Assembly: GCA_035274225.1 (NCBI GenBank)
Contig: DATEOK010000327.1
Span: 1 to 13,862 of the forward strand
Reading direction: 5' to 3'
Source: Dongia_A sp035274225
GTDB taxonomy: Bacteria > Pseudomonadota > Alphaproteobacteria > Dongiales > Dongiaceae
Length of the DNA: 13,862 nucleotides
The position numbers and the translations under genes are program-made. Under the pieces are notes generated by a model that worked only from the letters and a program-made list of their open reading frames with translations, was not told the origin of the DNA and made no database searches. Below are positions 1 through 7,017 of this stretch, one piece after another; position 1 is the stretch's first letter, and every line of letters starts with the position of its first letter.

Positions 1-432
1 CGCCTGCTCGACGGGCGCGAGGTGGTCGGCGCGCTGCGCTTCATCGCGGCGCGCGCCGAGACCGAGACGCGCACCTTCCGCATCGAAGTCGAAGTGCCTA
101 ACGCCGACTACGAGATCCGCGACGGCCTGTCCGCCGAGCTGGTGGTGCCGGTCGAAGACGTCCCGGCGCACCGCATCTCGCCTGCCGTGCTGACGCTCGG
201 CCCGAACGGCGAAGTGGGCGTGAAGCTCGTCGACGAGACCGACACCGTTCGTTTCACGCCGGTGCAGATCCTGCGCGAGGACACCAACGGCCTGTGGATC
301 ACCGGCCTTGCGCCGACCGCGCGCCTGATCGTGGTGGGCCAGGACTTCGTCATCGAGGGGCAGCTGGTCCGGCCGGTGGACGCTAAGCCGGTCGACGCCA
401 AGCCCGCGGCGGTGGAATCCAGCCCGCAATGA
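1..432 (+). CDS. RND efflux periplasmic adaptor (membrane fusion protein), C-terminal part
   Basis: The reading frame is open from base 1, so the gene starts upstream of the window and only its last 143 codons are seen. The residues fit the beta-barrel and membrane-proximal domains of an RND membrane-fusion protein: a stretch with TRTFRIEVEVPN, then a GLSAELVVPVE strand, then VGVKLVDE and a closing segment around GLWITGL and VVGQDFVIEG. This pattern (TRT.....VPN, G..A.V...) is typical of HlyD/AcrA-type adaptors, which join the inner-membrane pump to an outer-membrane channel. The C-terminal tail carries a small direct repeat, PVDAK twice, in a Pro/Ala-rich end. Its stop overlaps the permease start by 4 nt (ATGA), so the two are translationally coupled. 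The N-terminal lipoyl and hairpin domains and any signal peptide lie outside the window. The family call is firm; the substrate is unknown. Confidence 0.85.
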   Translation, partial: RLLDGREVVGALRFIAARAETETRTFRIEVEVPNADYEIRDGLSAELVVPVEDVPAHRISPAVLTLGPNGEVGVKLVDETDTVRFTPVQILREDTNGLWITGLAPTARLIVVGQDFVIEGQLVRPVDAKPVDAKPAAVESSPQ

Positions 433-3400
433 ACCGCCTGGTCGAAGGCATCATCGCCAACAGCCGCGTCGTTCTGGCGGGGCTCATCCTGCTGCTGATG
501 GCGGGCTGGGTCACCTACAAGAACCTGCCCAAGGAACTATGGCCGGACATCCAGCTGCCCTTCATCTACGTGATGATGACGCTGGAAGGCGTCTCGCCGG
601 ATGATGCCGAGCGCCTGCTGGCGCGCCCGATGGAGCAGCAGCTCCGCACCATCGAAGGATTGAAGGAGTTCCGCGCCCAAGCCTATCAGGGCGGCGCCAG
701 CGTAGTGCTGGAGTTCCAGGCCGGCTACGACATCGACACGGCGCTCGACGATGTGCGCGAGCAGGTCGACCTCGCCAAGCCGGACTTGCCCGACGACACC
801 GACGAGCCGTTCGTTCAGGAAGTGGCCTTCAGCCGCTTCCCCGTTCTGGTCGTCACCCTGTCCGGCGACGTGCCGGAGCGCTCGCTGCGCACCCTGGCCG
901 ACCGCCTGCAGGACAAGATCGAAGGCATCCCGGCCGTGCTCGAAGCCACCATGAGCGGCGAGCGCGAGGAGCTGGTGGAGCTGGTGATCGATCCGCTGCG
1001 GGTCGAAGCCTACGGCCTGTCGCTCGATCAGATCGGCACCATCGTCGCCCGCTCCAACCGGCTGGTGGCCGCGGGAACGATGGACACGGGTCAGGGCCGC
1101 TTCGCGATCAAGGTGCCGGGCCTGTTCGAAACCGCCGACGACATCCTCGAGATGCCGCTCAAGGTCAGCGGCGACGCGCTGGTCCAGGTCAAGGACATCG
1201 CCAGCCTGCGCCGCACCTTCAAGGATCCGGACTCGGTCGCCCGCATCGACGGGCTACCGGCGATCGGCATCGAAGTCTCGAAGCGCGCCGGCGAGAACAT
1301 CATCGACACCATCAATCAGGTGCGCGCACTGGTGGCGGCAGAAAGCCAAACCTGGCCGCCGCAGGTGAAGGTCACCTTCTCGCAGGACAGCTCCAAAGAA
1401 ATCCGCGACATGCTGGGCGAGCTGGAGAACAGCCTCATCACCGCGGTCCTGCTGGTGCTGATCGTGATCGTGGCCTCGCTCGGCCTGCGCGGCGGCCTCA
1501 TCGTCGGCATCGCGGTTCCGGGCTCGTTCCTGATCGGCATCATGATGCTGGCGGGCTTCGGCATCTCGATCAACATCGTGGTGCTGTTCAGCCTCATCAT
1601 GGCGACCGGCATGCTGGTCGACGGCGCCATCATCCTGGTCGAGTTCGCCGACCGCTGCATGCTGAACGGCATGGACCGCCGCGCCGCCTATGCAGAGGCG
1701 ACCAAGCGCATGGCGTGGCCGATCTTCTCCTCCATCACCACCATCATCGCCGCCTTCGGCCCGATGGCGTTCTGGCCCGGCACCACCGGCGAGTTCATGA
1801 AATACCTGCCGATCACGCTGTCGGCGACTTTGTTCGCCTCGTTGCTGATGGCGATGATCTTCATCCCCTGCATCGGCGCCTTGATCGGCAAGCCGAACAG
1901 GGAAGACGACCACATGAAGGCGGAGCAGCTTTCGGCCGAACAGCAGCTCGCCCGCGCCCGCGGCCTGGATTGGATCTACCTCGTCGCCTTGCGCGGCGCG
2001 CTGCGCCATCCGTTCCTGGTCATCGTCGGCGGCATCGGCATCCTGGTCGGCACCTTCATGGCCTTCTCGGCGTTCAATGCAGGCGTCGAATTCTTCCCTG
2101 ACACCGAGCCCGAGGTGGCGCAGGTCCAGATCCATGCCCGCGGCAACATGTCGGTCAACGAGCGCAACGACCTGGTGAAGGCGGTCGAGCGCGAGATCCT
2201 CGCCATGAACAGCGAGCACAAGGAGCTGCGCAGCGTCTACAGCGTCACCAAGGCCGACATCGGCGGCCGCTCCGGTGGCGAAGAGCTGGCGGAAGACGTG
2301 ATCGGCACCATCGCGCTGGAGTTCGGCGACTGGGACCAGCGACGCAAGGTCGACACCATCCTCGCTGACATCCGCACCCGCACTGCACCGATTCCCGGTA
2401 TCCGCATCGAATTGACCAAGGACGATGGCGGCCCGGGCGGTGGCAAGGCGGTCGCATTGCAGCTGACTTCGCCCGACTTCGCGGCGCTGGAAGCCGCGGC
2501 CGACATCGTGCGCAAGAAGCTCGAAACGATGCCCGGCCTGATCGACGTGCAGGATTCCCGCCCGGTCCCCGGCATCGAATGGGAGCTCGATGTCGATCGT
2601 GCCGAAGCGGCCAAATACGGCCTCGACGTCACCGCCGTCGGCGACGTGATCCAGCTGGTGACGCGTGGCCTCAAGTTCGGCGACTATCGCCCCGACGATG
2701 CCGACGACGAGATCGACATCGTGGCGCGCTTCCCGTCCGAGGTCCGCAACATCAGCGAACTCGACCAGCTCCGCATTCCGGTGGCTGGAGGCTCCGTCCC
2801 GCTCAGCAACTTCGTCGAGCGCACCGCCAAGCCGAAGCTGGCGCTGGTGCGCCGGGTCGACGGCACCCGCGTCATCGACGTCGAATCAGACGTGAAACCG
2901 GACGTCCAGGCCTATGCCGAGCTGGAGAAGGTCAGGGCCTGGCTGGCGACCGATACCGGCATCGATCCCTCCGTCAGCGTCGCCTTCAAGGGCGAGGAGG
3001 AAGACCGCGCTGAGTCCGCCAACTTCCTGACCCTGGCGGCGGTCGCCACCATGTTCCTCATCACCCTCATCCTGCTGCTGCAGTTCAACAGCTTCTTCTC
3101 GGTGTTCCTGGTGCTGAGCGCCGTCGTCATGTCGTCGATCGGGGTCATGTTCGGCCTCCTGATCCTGCAGCAGCCGTTCGGCATCGTGATGACCGGCATC
3201 GGCATCATCGCGCTCGCCGGCATCATCGTGAACAACAACATCGTGCTGATCGATACCTACGATCACCTGAAGAAGACTGCGACGTCGCGGCGCGAGGCGT
3301 TGCTGGTCACCGGCGTGCAACGCCTGCGGCCGGTCATCCTGACCAAGCTCACCACCGTGCTCGGCCTGCTGCCGCTGGTCTTCCACATGACGATCGACTT

Positions 3401-3608
3401 CACCACGCGCGACATCACGTTCGGGGCGCCGTCGACGCAGTGGTGGGCGCCGCTCGCCGCCGCCATCACCTTCGGCGTGCTGTTCGCCTCGCCGTTGACG
3501 CTGCTGTTCACACCGTGCGCGCTGGAAGTCCAGGGCCGCTTCTACGACTGGCGCGCCCGCCGCCGCGCCGCGCGCCAGGTCGGCGCGGAGCCGGCCCAGG
3601 CCGAGTAG
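429..3608 (+). CDS. RND efflux transporter permease subunit (HAE1-type)
   Basis: A complete 1059-residue inner-membrane proton/substrate antiporter of the RND superfamily. The N-terminal helix is followed by ELWPDIQLPFIYV and the VSPDDAERLLARPMEQQL motif typical of the first periplasmic loop. Two large periplasmic porter regions alternate with two blocks of helices (about residues 335-485 and 865-1035). In TM4 the motif reads GMLVDGAIILVEF: Asp398 corresponds to the first proton-relay aspartate of AcrB, but the second is Gly399. In TM10 the position of AcrB Lys940 lies in GIIVNNNIVLID (Asn935-937), so the relay lysine is absent. Other HAE1-group pumps also carry NN here. The gene overlaps its adaptor by 4 nt and is followed by a convergent gene 4 nt after its stop. 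No outer-membrane factor gene is in the window. Function as a drug, lipid or metabolite exporter is inferred from family; the substrate cannot be read. Confidence 0.95.
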   Translation: MNRLVEGIIANSRVVLAGLILLLMAGWVTYKNLPKELWPDIQLPFIYVMMTLEGVSPDDAERLLARPMEQQLRTIEGLKEFRAQAYQGGASVVLEFQAGYDIDTALDDVREQVDLAKPDLPDDTDEPFVQEVAFSRFPVLVVTLSGDVPERSLRTLADRLQDKIEGIPAVLEATMSGEREELVELVIDPLRVEAYGLSLDQIGTIVARSNRLVAAGTMDTGQGRFAIKVPGLFETADDILEMPLKVSGDALVQVKDIASLRRTFKDPDSVARIDGLPAIGIEVSKRAGENIIDTINQVRALVAAESQTWPPQVKVTFSQDSSKEIRDMLGELENSLITAVLLVLIVIVASLGLRGGLIVGIAVPGSFLIGIMMLAGFGISINIVVLFSLIMATGMLVDGAIILVEFADRCMLNGMDRRAAYAEATKRMAWPIFSSITTIIAAFGPMAFWPGTTGEFMKYLPITLSATLFASLLMAMIFIPCIGALIGKPNREDDHMKAEQLSAEQQLARARGLDWIYLVALRGALRHPFLVIVGGIGILVGTFMAFSAFNAGVEFFPDTEPEVAQVQIHARGNMSVNERNDLVKAVEREILAMNSEHKELRSVYSVTKADIGGRSGGEELAEDVIGTIALEFGDWDQRRKVDTILADIRTRTAPIPGIRIELTKDDGGPGGGKAVALQLTSPDFAALEAAADIVRKKLETMPGLIDVQDSRPVPGIEWELDVDRAEAAKYGLDVTAVGDVIQLVTRGLKFGDYRPDDADDEIDIVARFPSEVRNISELDQLRIPVAGGSVPLSNFVERTAKPKLALVRRVDGTRVIDVESDVKPDVQAYAELEKVRAWLATDTGIDPSVSVAFKGEEEDRAESANFLTLAAVATMFLITLILLLQFNSFFSVFLVLSAVVMSSIGVMFGLLILQQPFGIVMTGIGIIALAGIIVNNNIVLIDTYDHLKKTATSRREALLVTGVQRLRPVILTKLTTVLGLLPLVFHMTIDFTTRDITFGAPSTQWWAPLAAAITFGVLFASPLTLLFTPCALEVQGRFYDWRARRRAARQVGAEPAQAE

Positions 3609-3612
3609 ACGG

Positions 3613-4215
3613 CTATCGCAACCTCTGCACCGCCGCGCCGATGCGCCCGATCGTCGTCAGCCAGCATAGCGCTCCATAGAGGTAGGCCGCGGCCGGAAAC
3701 CATCCCGGGAACAGCAGGACGATCACGAACAGCAGGATCGTCTCGGTCCCTTCGGTGATGCCGCCGAGATAGTAGAAGCTCTTGTTCGCCGATGCCTCGC
3801 CGTCCAGCTTGCGCTTGGCCGCGAAGATCGCGAACGCCAGGAAACTCGACCCCGTCCCCATGAACGAGAAGATCAGGAACGCCGCCGCCACAGCATGCTC
3901 CGGCTGCGCCACTGCGAAGGCGAAGGCAGCGCCCGCATAGATGATGAAGTCGAGCACGATGTCGAGGTAGCCGCCGAGATCGGTCGGCCCGTTCCGCTTG
4001 GCGAGCGCGCCGTCGACGCCATCGGCCAAGCGGTTCGCCAGCAGCAGCAGCAGGCCCAGGCCATAGGATTGCAGTGCAATTGCCGCCGTCGCTGCGAGAC
4101 CGCAGGCAAAGCCGGCAACGGTCACCTGGTTGGCGGTGAGGTTCCGCTGCTGCGCGGCAGTCGCCAGCTGCTCCAGCACGGGGTCGACCAGCCGCCGCGC
4201 GGCGCGATCCAGCAT
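3613..4215 (-). CDS. CDP-alcohol phosphatidyltransferase family protein
   Basis: A 200-residue polytopic membrane enzyme. The CDP-alcohol phosphotransferase signature is at residues 65-89: D65-x2-D68-G69-x2-A72-K73, then G81-x3-D85-x3-D89. All four metal-binding aspartates are present; the usual Arg of the AR pair is Lys73, followed by Arg74. About five or six hydrophobic helices surround it, and a conserved-looking loop NKSFYYLGGITEGTET lies near residue 145. Enzymes of this family move a phosphatidyl group from CDP-diacylglycerol to an alcohol such as glycerol phosphate, inositol or serine. The acceptor here is not evident. It lies 21 nt downstream of pssA on the same strand, so it is probably the last gene of a psd-pssA operon, and its stop is 4 nt from the convergent RND permease stop. 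The ATG start has only a weak GGCGGG-like ribosome site. The family is sure; the precise reaction is not. Confidence 0.85.
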   Translation of the reverse strand: MLDRAARRLVDPVLEQLATAAQQRNLTANQVTVAGFACGLAATAAIALQSYGLGLLLLLANRLADGVDGALAKRNGPTDLGGYLDIVLDFIIYAGAAFAFAVAQPEHAVAAAFLIFSFMGTGSSFLAFAIFAAKRKLDGEASANKSFYYLGGITEGTETILLFVIVLLFPGWFPAAAYLYGALCWLTTIGRIGAAVQRLR

Positions 4216-4236
4216 GAGGGCCCGCCGGTCAGCGCA

Positions 4237-5094
4237 TCAATGCAGGTCGAGATCCTGCTCGGCCCGCTGGTCGATGGTCGGCGCGTTCGGCCGCTGCACC
4301 GCTAGTCGCTGGTATTGACGGTGGCTGAACGGGATGGAAGCGAGGTAGAGCACGCCGATCCCGAGCGCCGTGTTCCAGGTCTCGCTCACCACCAGGGCCA
4401 CCAGCACGACCACGATCACCATGGCCGGCAGCACCCAACGCTGGGTGATGGCGAGCCGCTTGAACGAGAAGGTCGGGATGCGGCTGACCAACAGGCCGGC
4501 AACGATGACCATCCAGGGGCCGACCAGCCACGGCGAATCCGCGATGCCGCTGCCGTACTCGTTGTAGGCAATGAGCGGCAGCAACACCAAGCCAGCACCC
4601 GCCGGCGCCGGCACCCCGGTGAAGAAGCGCATGGTCCAGGCCGGCACGTCGGCGTTGTCGAGCTTGGTATTGAAGCGCGCCAGCCGCAGCGCCATGCACG
4701 CACTGAACAACAGCGCGCAGCCCCAGCCGATGCGCCCGGTCTGATCCATGGTCCAGACATAGAGCACCACCGAGGGCGCCACGCCGAAGGCAACGAAATC
4801 CGAGAGCGAGTCGAGCTCCGCGCCGAACTTGCTGGTGCTGTCGAGCAGGCGCGCGATCCGCCCATCGAGCGCGTCGAACACAGCGGCGACGATGATCGCG
4901 ATGACGGCCAGCTCCCATTTGCGCGCTGCCGCATCCGCGACCGCCGACTGGTCGGTGGAGAGCGTCACGTTCATCAACGCATTGGCGTCGAGCGCGAACT
5001 TGATCGAGGTGAGCCCCGCGCACAAGGCGAACAGGGTCAGCATGTTGGGGATCAGCCGATTGATCGAGTGGTCGCGCAATCTGGTTCGCCGCAT
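4237..5094 (-). CDS. pssA: CDP-diacylglycerol--serine O-phosphatidyltransferase (phosphatidylserine synthase)
   Basis: This 285-residue membrane enzyme condenses CDP-diacylglycerol with L-serine to give phosphatidylserine and CMP, the step before Psd in phosphatidylethanolamine synthesis. The full CDP-alcohol phosphotransferase motif is at residues 74-99: D74-x2-D77-G78-x2-A81-R82-x8-G91-x3-D95-x3-D99, followed by the FVAFGVAPSVV stretch typical of the membrane-bound type II (Bacillus-like) PssA. The N-terminal IPNMLTLFALCAGL helix is also characteristic. An unbroken AGGAGG ribosome site 10 nt upstream fixes the ATG start. It follows psd by 55 nt on the same strand and precedes a second CDP-alcohol phosphatidyltransferase by 21 nt. 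The hydrophilic C-terminal tail (about residues 255-285) contains many Gln and Arg residues and is not part of the catalytic core. Confidence is high because motif, topology and the psd neighbour agree. Confidence 0.95.
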   Translation of the reverse strand: MRRTRLRDHSINRLIPNMLTLFALCAGLTSIKFALDANALMNVTLSTDQSAVADAAARKWELAVIAIIVAAVFDALDGRIARLLDSTSKFGAELDSLSDFVAFGVAPSVVLYVWTMDQTGRIGWGCALLFSACMALRLARFNTKLDNADVPAWTMRFFTGVPAPAGAGLVLLPLIAYNEYGSGIADSPWLVGPWMVIVAGLLVSRIPTFSFKRLAITQRWVLPAMVIVVVLVALVVSETWNTALGIGVLYLASIPFSHRQYQRLAVQRPNAPTIDQRAEQDLDLH

Positions 5095-5104
5095 GGCTCT
5101 CGAT

Positions 5105-5110
5105 CCTCCT
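5105..5110 (-). promoter_or_regulatory. Ribosome binding site of pssA
   Basis: AGGAGG on the minus strand, 10 nt before the pssA ATG at 5094. It is a full match to the Shine-Dalgarno consensus and fixes that start. Confidence 0.8.
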
Positions 5111-5149
5111 AGGATTCAAACGGCCGCAGCAGGTCCATTCTGCCGCAGG

Positions 5150-5848
5150 TCACCGTGTCTCGCCAAGCCTCGCCGGCTCGTCCGCCTTCGCGTCGGCCAG
5201 CACCGTCTCGCCCGCCACCGCACGCTGCCCGACGCAGACCAGCGGCGAAACGCCATCCGGCAGGTAGACGTCGACCCGGCTGCCGAACCGGATCAGGCCG
5301 ATCCGCTCGCCGGCCCTGAGCGACCGGCCCGAGGTCAGGTCGCATTTGATGCGCCGCGCGACCAGGCCGGCGATCTGCACCACGACGATATTGAGGCCGT
5401 CCGGCGCGCGCAGGTGGATCGACTGGCGCTCGTTGTGCTCGCTTGCCTTGTCGAGCGCCGCGTTGAGGAACTTGCCCGGACGATAGGCCATCGCGACCAC
5501 CTCGCCGTCTATCGGCGAGCGGTTCACATGCACGTCGAACACGTTCATGAAGACACTAATGCGGGTCAGCGGCCTTTGATCCATGCCAAGCTCGGCCGGC
5601 GGGATCGCCGGCTGGATCATCTGCACCACGCCGTCGGCCGGCGAGATGACAAGGCTCGGCCGGTTCGGCGTCACGCGCGCAGGGTCGCGGAAGAAGAAGG
5701 CGCACCAGCAGGTGAGGATGACGCCAATCCAGCCCAGCGGCTCCCAGATCCACAAGAACAGAACCGCGGTCACCACGGCAAACAGAGCGACAAAACGCCA
5801 GCCATCGCGGTGGATTGGCGGCACGGTAAAGGTCGACAAGAAGGGCAC
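5150..5848 (-). CDS. psd: Phosphatidylserine decarboxylase proenzyme (short type)
   Basis: Psd removes CO2 from phosphatidylserine to make phosphatidylethanolamine, using a pyruvoyl group formed by self-cleavage at a Gly-Ser bond. The cleavage site is visible as RFGSR, with the Ser about residue 190 and 43 residues from the C-terminus. Other family landmarks are VPPIHRDGW near the N-terminus, a membrane hairpin, FFRDP, VISPADG, ISVFMNVFDVHVNR, LDKASEHNER and QIAGLVARRI. The start is uncertain. GTG at 5848 gives 232 residues, about the length I know for alphaproteobacterial short Psd. The frame stays open to a GTG at 5929 (259 residues), but those extra residues look unlike the family. The best start signal, an ATG at 5888 behind AGAGGCGGA, is one base out of frame with the conserved protein, so a small frameshift or sequencing error near the start is possible. 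It lies 55 nt before pssA and is probably the first gene of the operon. Confidence 0.9.
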   Translation of the reverse strand: MPFLSTFTVPPIHRDGWRFVALFAVVTAVLFLWIWEPLGWIGVILTCWCAFFFRDPARVTPNRPSLVISPADGVVQMIQPAIPPAELGMDQRPLTRISVFMNVFDVHVNRSPIDGEVVAMAYRPGKFLNAALDKASEHNERQSIHLRAPDGLNIVVVQIAGLVARRIKCDLTSGRSLRAGERIGLIRFGSRVDVYLPDGVSPLVCVGQRAVAGETVLADAKADEPARLGETR

Positions 5849-5916
5849 CTCGCTCAGCCGATGGACGGACCTTGAAGCTGTGCGCCATGGTCCGCCTCTA
5901 GTTCGTTGATTTGCCA

Positions 5917-5947
5917 CATATCTGGCCACTCGCGGGCCTCAAGTCAA
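5917..5947 (-). promoter_or_regulatory. Weak candidate promoter of the psd-pssA operon
   Basis: On the minus strand TTGACT (5942-5947) matches the -35 consensus in five of six bases. GATATG (5917-5922) is a poor -10 box at 19 nt spacing. If real, transcription would begin near 5910, after the distal GTG at 5929, which would favour a psd start at 5888 or 5848. Seen by eye only. Confidence 0.2.
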
Positions 5948-6046
5948 TGATCGCCGCCAAACCTCGGCCCAGACGCTTTAGTATTCGTTAATCACCCCCG
6001 CTTAGCATTGCGGCTTGCCCAGATTACTTGAGTTGGCGCTGATTCC

Positions 6047-6505
6047 ATGAATTTGCCGACAGTCTTCAATCACCCACCCGGCCCTGCCGGGCTGAACGAG
6101 CTGGATGTCCTTGATGACGGCTCGATCGCGCTGAAACGGGAACACGCCAACGTCGCCTTCGGCTTCCGCGCCTGCGGCCTGCCCTTCTCCGCCGAGACGC
6201 GGCTGACCGACACCGGCCCGGTGCTGCAGATCGCTGCGGACGTCGGCGGCGATCCCTATACGGCGGACGGCGTGGAGATGCGCGAGGCAGTGCATGCCGT
6301 CATCCGCTCCAGCCACACCTCGCCCTCGTGCCGCCTGATGGTCTCGAAGCAGAAACACATCTACTGCGTCGGCAAGGCGCACCTCGCCGAGAGCTGGACA
6401 CCGACGGCGCTGCTGACCGTAGCGGCGGAGCTGGTGCTCGAAGCGCGTCCCTACCTGATGGTGCTGCGGGACATCATGCCCCGCTGGGCAAAGCCCACGA
6501 CCTAG
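6047..6505 (+). CDS. Hypothetical soluble protein of 152 residues
   Basis: I do not recognise this protein with confidence. It is 152 residues long, has no signal peptide and no transmembrane helix, and looks like one compact alpha/beta domain. A strand-rich first half (VAFGFRACGLPF, GPVLQIAADVGG) is followed by a helical part containing EMREAVHAVIRSS. Next come two strands (CRLMVSKQKHIYCVG), and a final helix SWTPTALLTVAAELVLEARPYL ends it. This strand-strand-helix order loosely recalls the YbjN/type III chaperone-like fold, but no diagnostic motif backs that up. Codon use is like the neighbours, with G/C at third positions, so it is very probably a real gene. It is divergent from psd, with about 200 bp between the two likely starts. 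It is convergent with the GDYXXLXY gene, with both stop codons lying in the same CTAG (6502-6505). The ATG has only a weak upstream GAG. No function is proposed. Confidence 0.7.
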   Translation: MNLPTVFNHPPGPAGLNELDVLDDGSIALKREHANVAFGFRACGLPFSAETRLTDTGPVLQIAADVGGDPYTADGVEMREAVHAVIRSSHTSPSCRLMVSKQKHIYCVGKAHLAESWTPTALLTVAAELVLEARPYLMVLRDIMPRWAKPTT

Positions 6506-7017
6506 TTCGCGCCCGGCTTGATCGCCACGCGATCCTCGCCTGCCAGATCCGTCAAGACCGTGCTGCCGTCCTCGGCGACGCGCAGCATCGCGTAGCGGGC
6601 GCCCTCGTAGATCTCGGCATTGCCACCCTGGAAGAAGTACGACTGTGCGCCGTAGTCCAGTCGCTGGCCGCGCCAATCCTTGTGACGCCGATACTTCACC
6701 CGCAGCTCGCCGGGCTGGAGCGGCGATCCGTCGTCCAGCCGCGTATAGCGGCCGACCCGGCTCTCATCCAGCGCCAGGATGACCGTCCCGCGATAGGGCA
6801 GCTCTGCGATGACGGCTTCGCCCGGCATGGCGGCATCGGCGAGCGCCAGCGCCATGTAGTCGCCCTGGATCAGGGAACGCGGATCGGCTGGCCGCAGTTC
6901 GAGCAACAGGACCTGGCCATCGGCAATCACTACGCGCTTCTGAACGATTTGCCAGTTCGCGAGCGTCAGGATCACAACGAGCGCGGCGACGGCGATCATC
7001 CAGCGTGCGCGCTTCAT
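6502..7017 (-). CDS. GDYXXLXY-domain membrane-anchored protein
   Basis: A 171-residue protein with one N-terminal transmembrane helix (about residues 6-24, WMIAVAALVVILTLANW) and the rest predicted outside the membrane. It has the hallmark of the GDYXXLXY family: LRPADPRSLIQGDYMALAL, preceded by a strand rich in Val and Leu. The last Tyr of the name motif is Leu here (GDYMALAL). Later it contains LRVKYRRHKDWRG, YFFQGGNAEIYEGARYAMLRV and the closing VLTDLAGEDRVAI. The function is unknown; the family is often found beside DUF2157 and DUF4401 membrane proteins, as here. The start is taken as the ATG at 7017, which overlaps the DUF4401 stop as ATGA and has GGAGG 5 nt upstream. A longer frame reaching 7062 would run into the DUF4401 gene. 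Its stop shares CTAG with the convergent gene. Confidence 0.85.
   Translation of the reverse strand: MKRARWMIAVAALVVILTLANWQIVQKRVVIADGQVLLLELRPADPRSLIQGDYMALALADAAMPGEAVIAELPYRGTVILALDESRVGRYTRLDDGSPLQPGELRVKYRRHKDWRGQRLDYGAQSYFFQGGNAEIYEGARYAMLRVAEDGSTVLTDLAGEDRVAIKPGAN

Noticed and set aside
1254..2219. Long minus-strand open frame of 321 codons inside the RND permease gene
   Set aside because: Its product is dominated by His, Asp, Arg and Gln in a pattern typical of the antisense of a membrane-protein gene with GC-rich third positions. The plus-strand permease is clearly the real gene.
4315..5112. Plus-strand open frame of 265 codons opposite pssA
   Set aside because: It is the mirror of pssA codons, rich in His, Arg, Gln and Glu, with no recognisable domain.
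5556..5888. Minus-strand frame of 110 codons beginning at the well-placed ATG 5888
   Set aside because: Beyond the first dozen codons it is an Arg/Ala-rich out-of-frame reading of psd. The start may matter for psd, but the frame itself is not taken as a gene.
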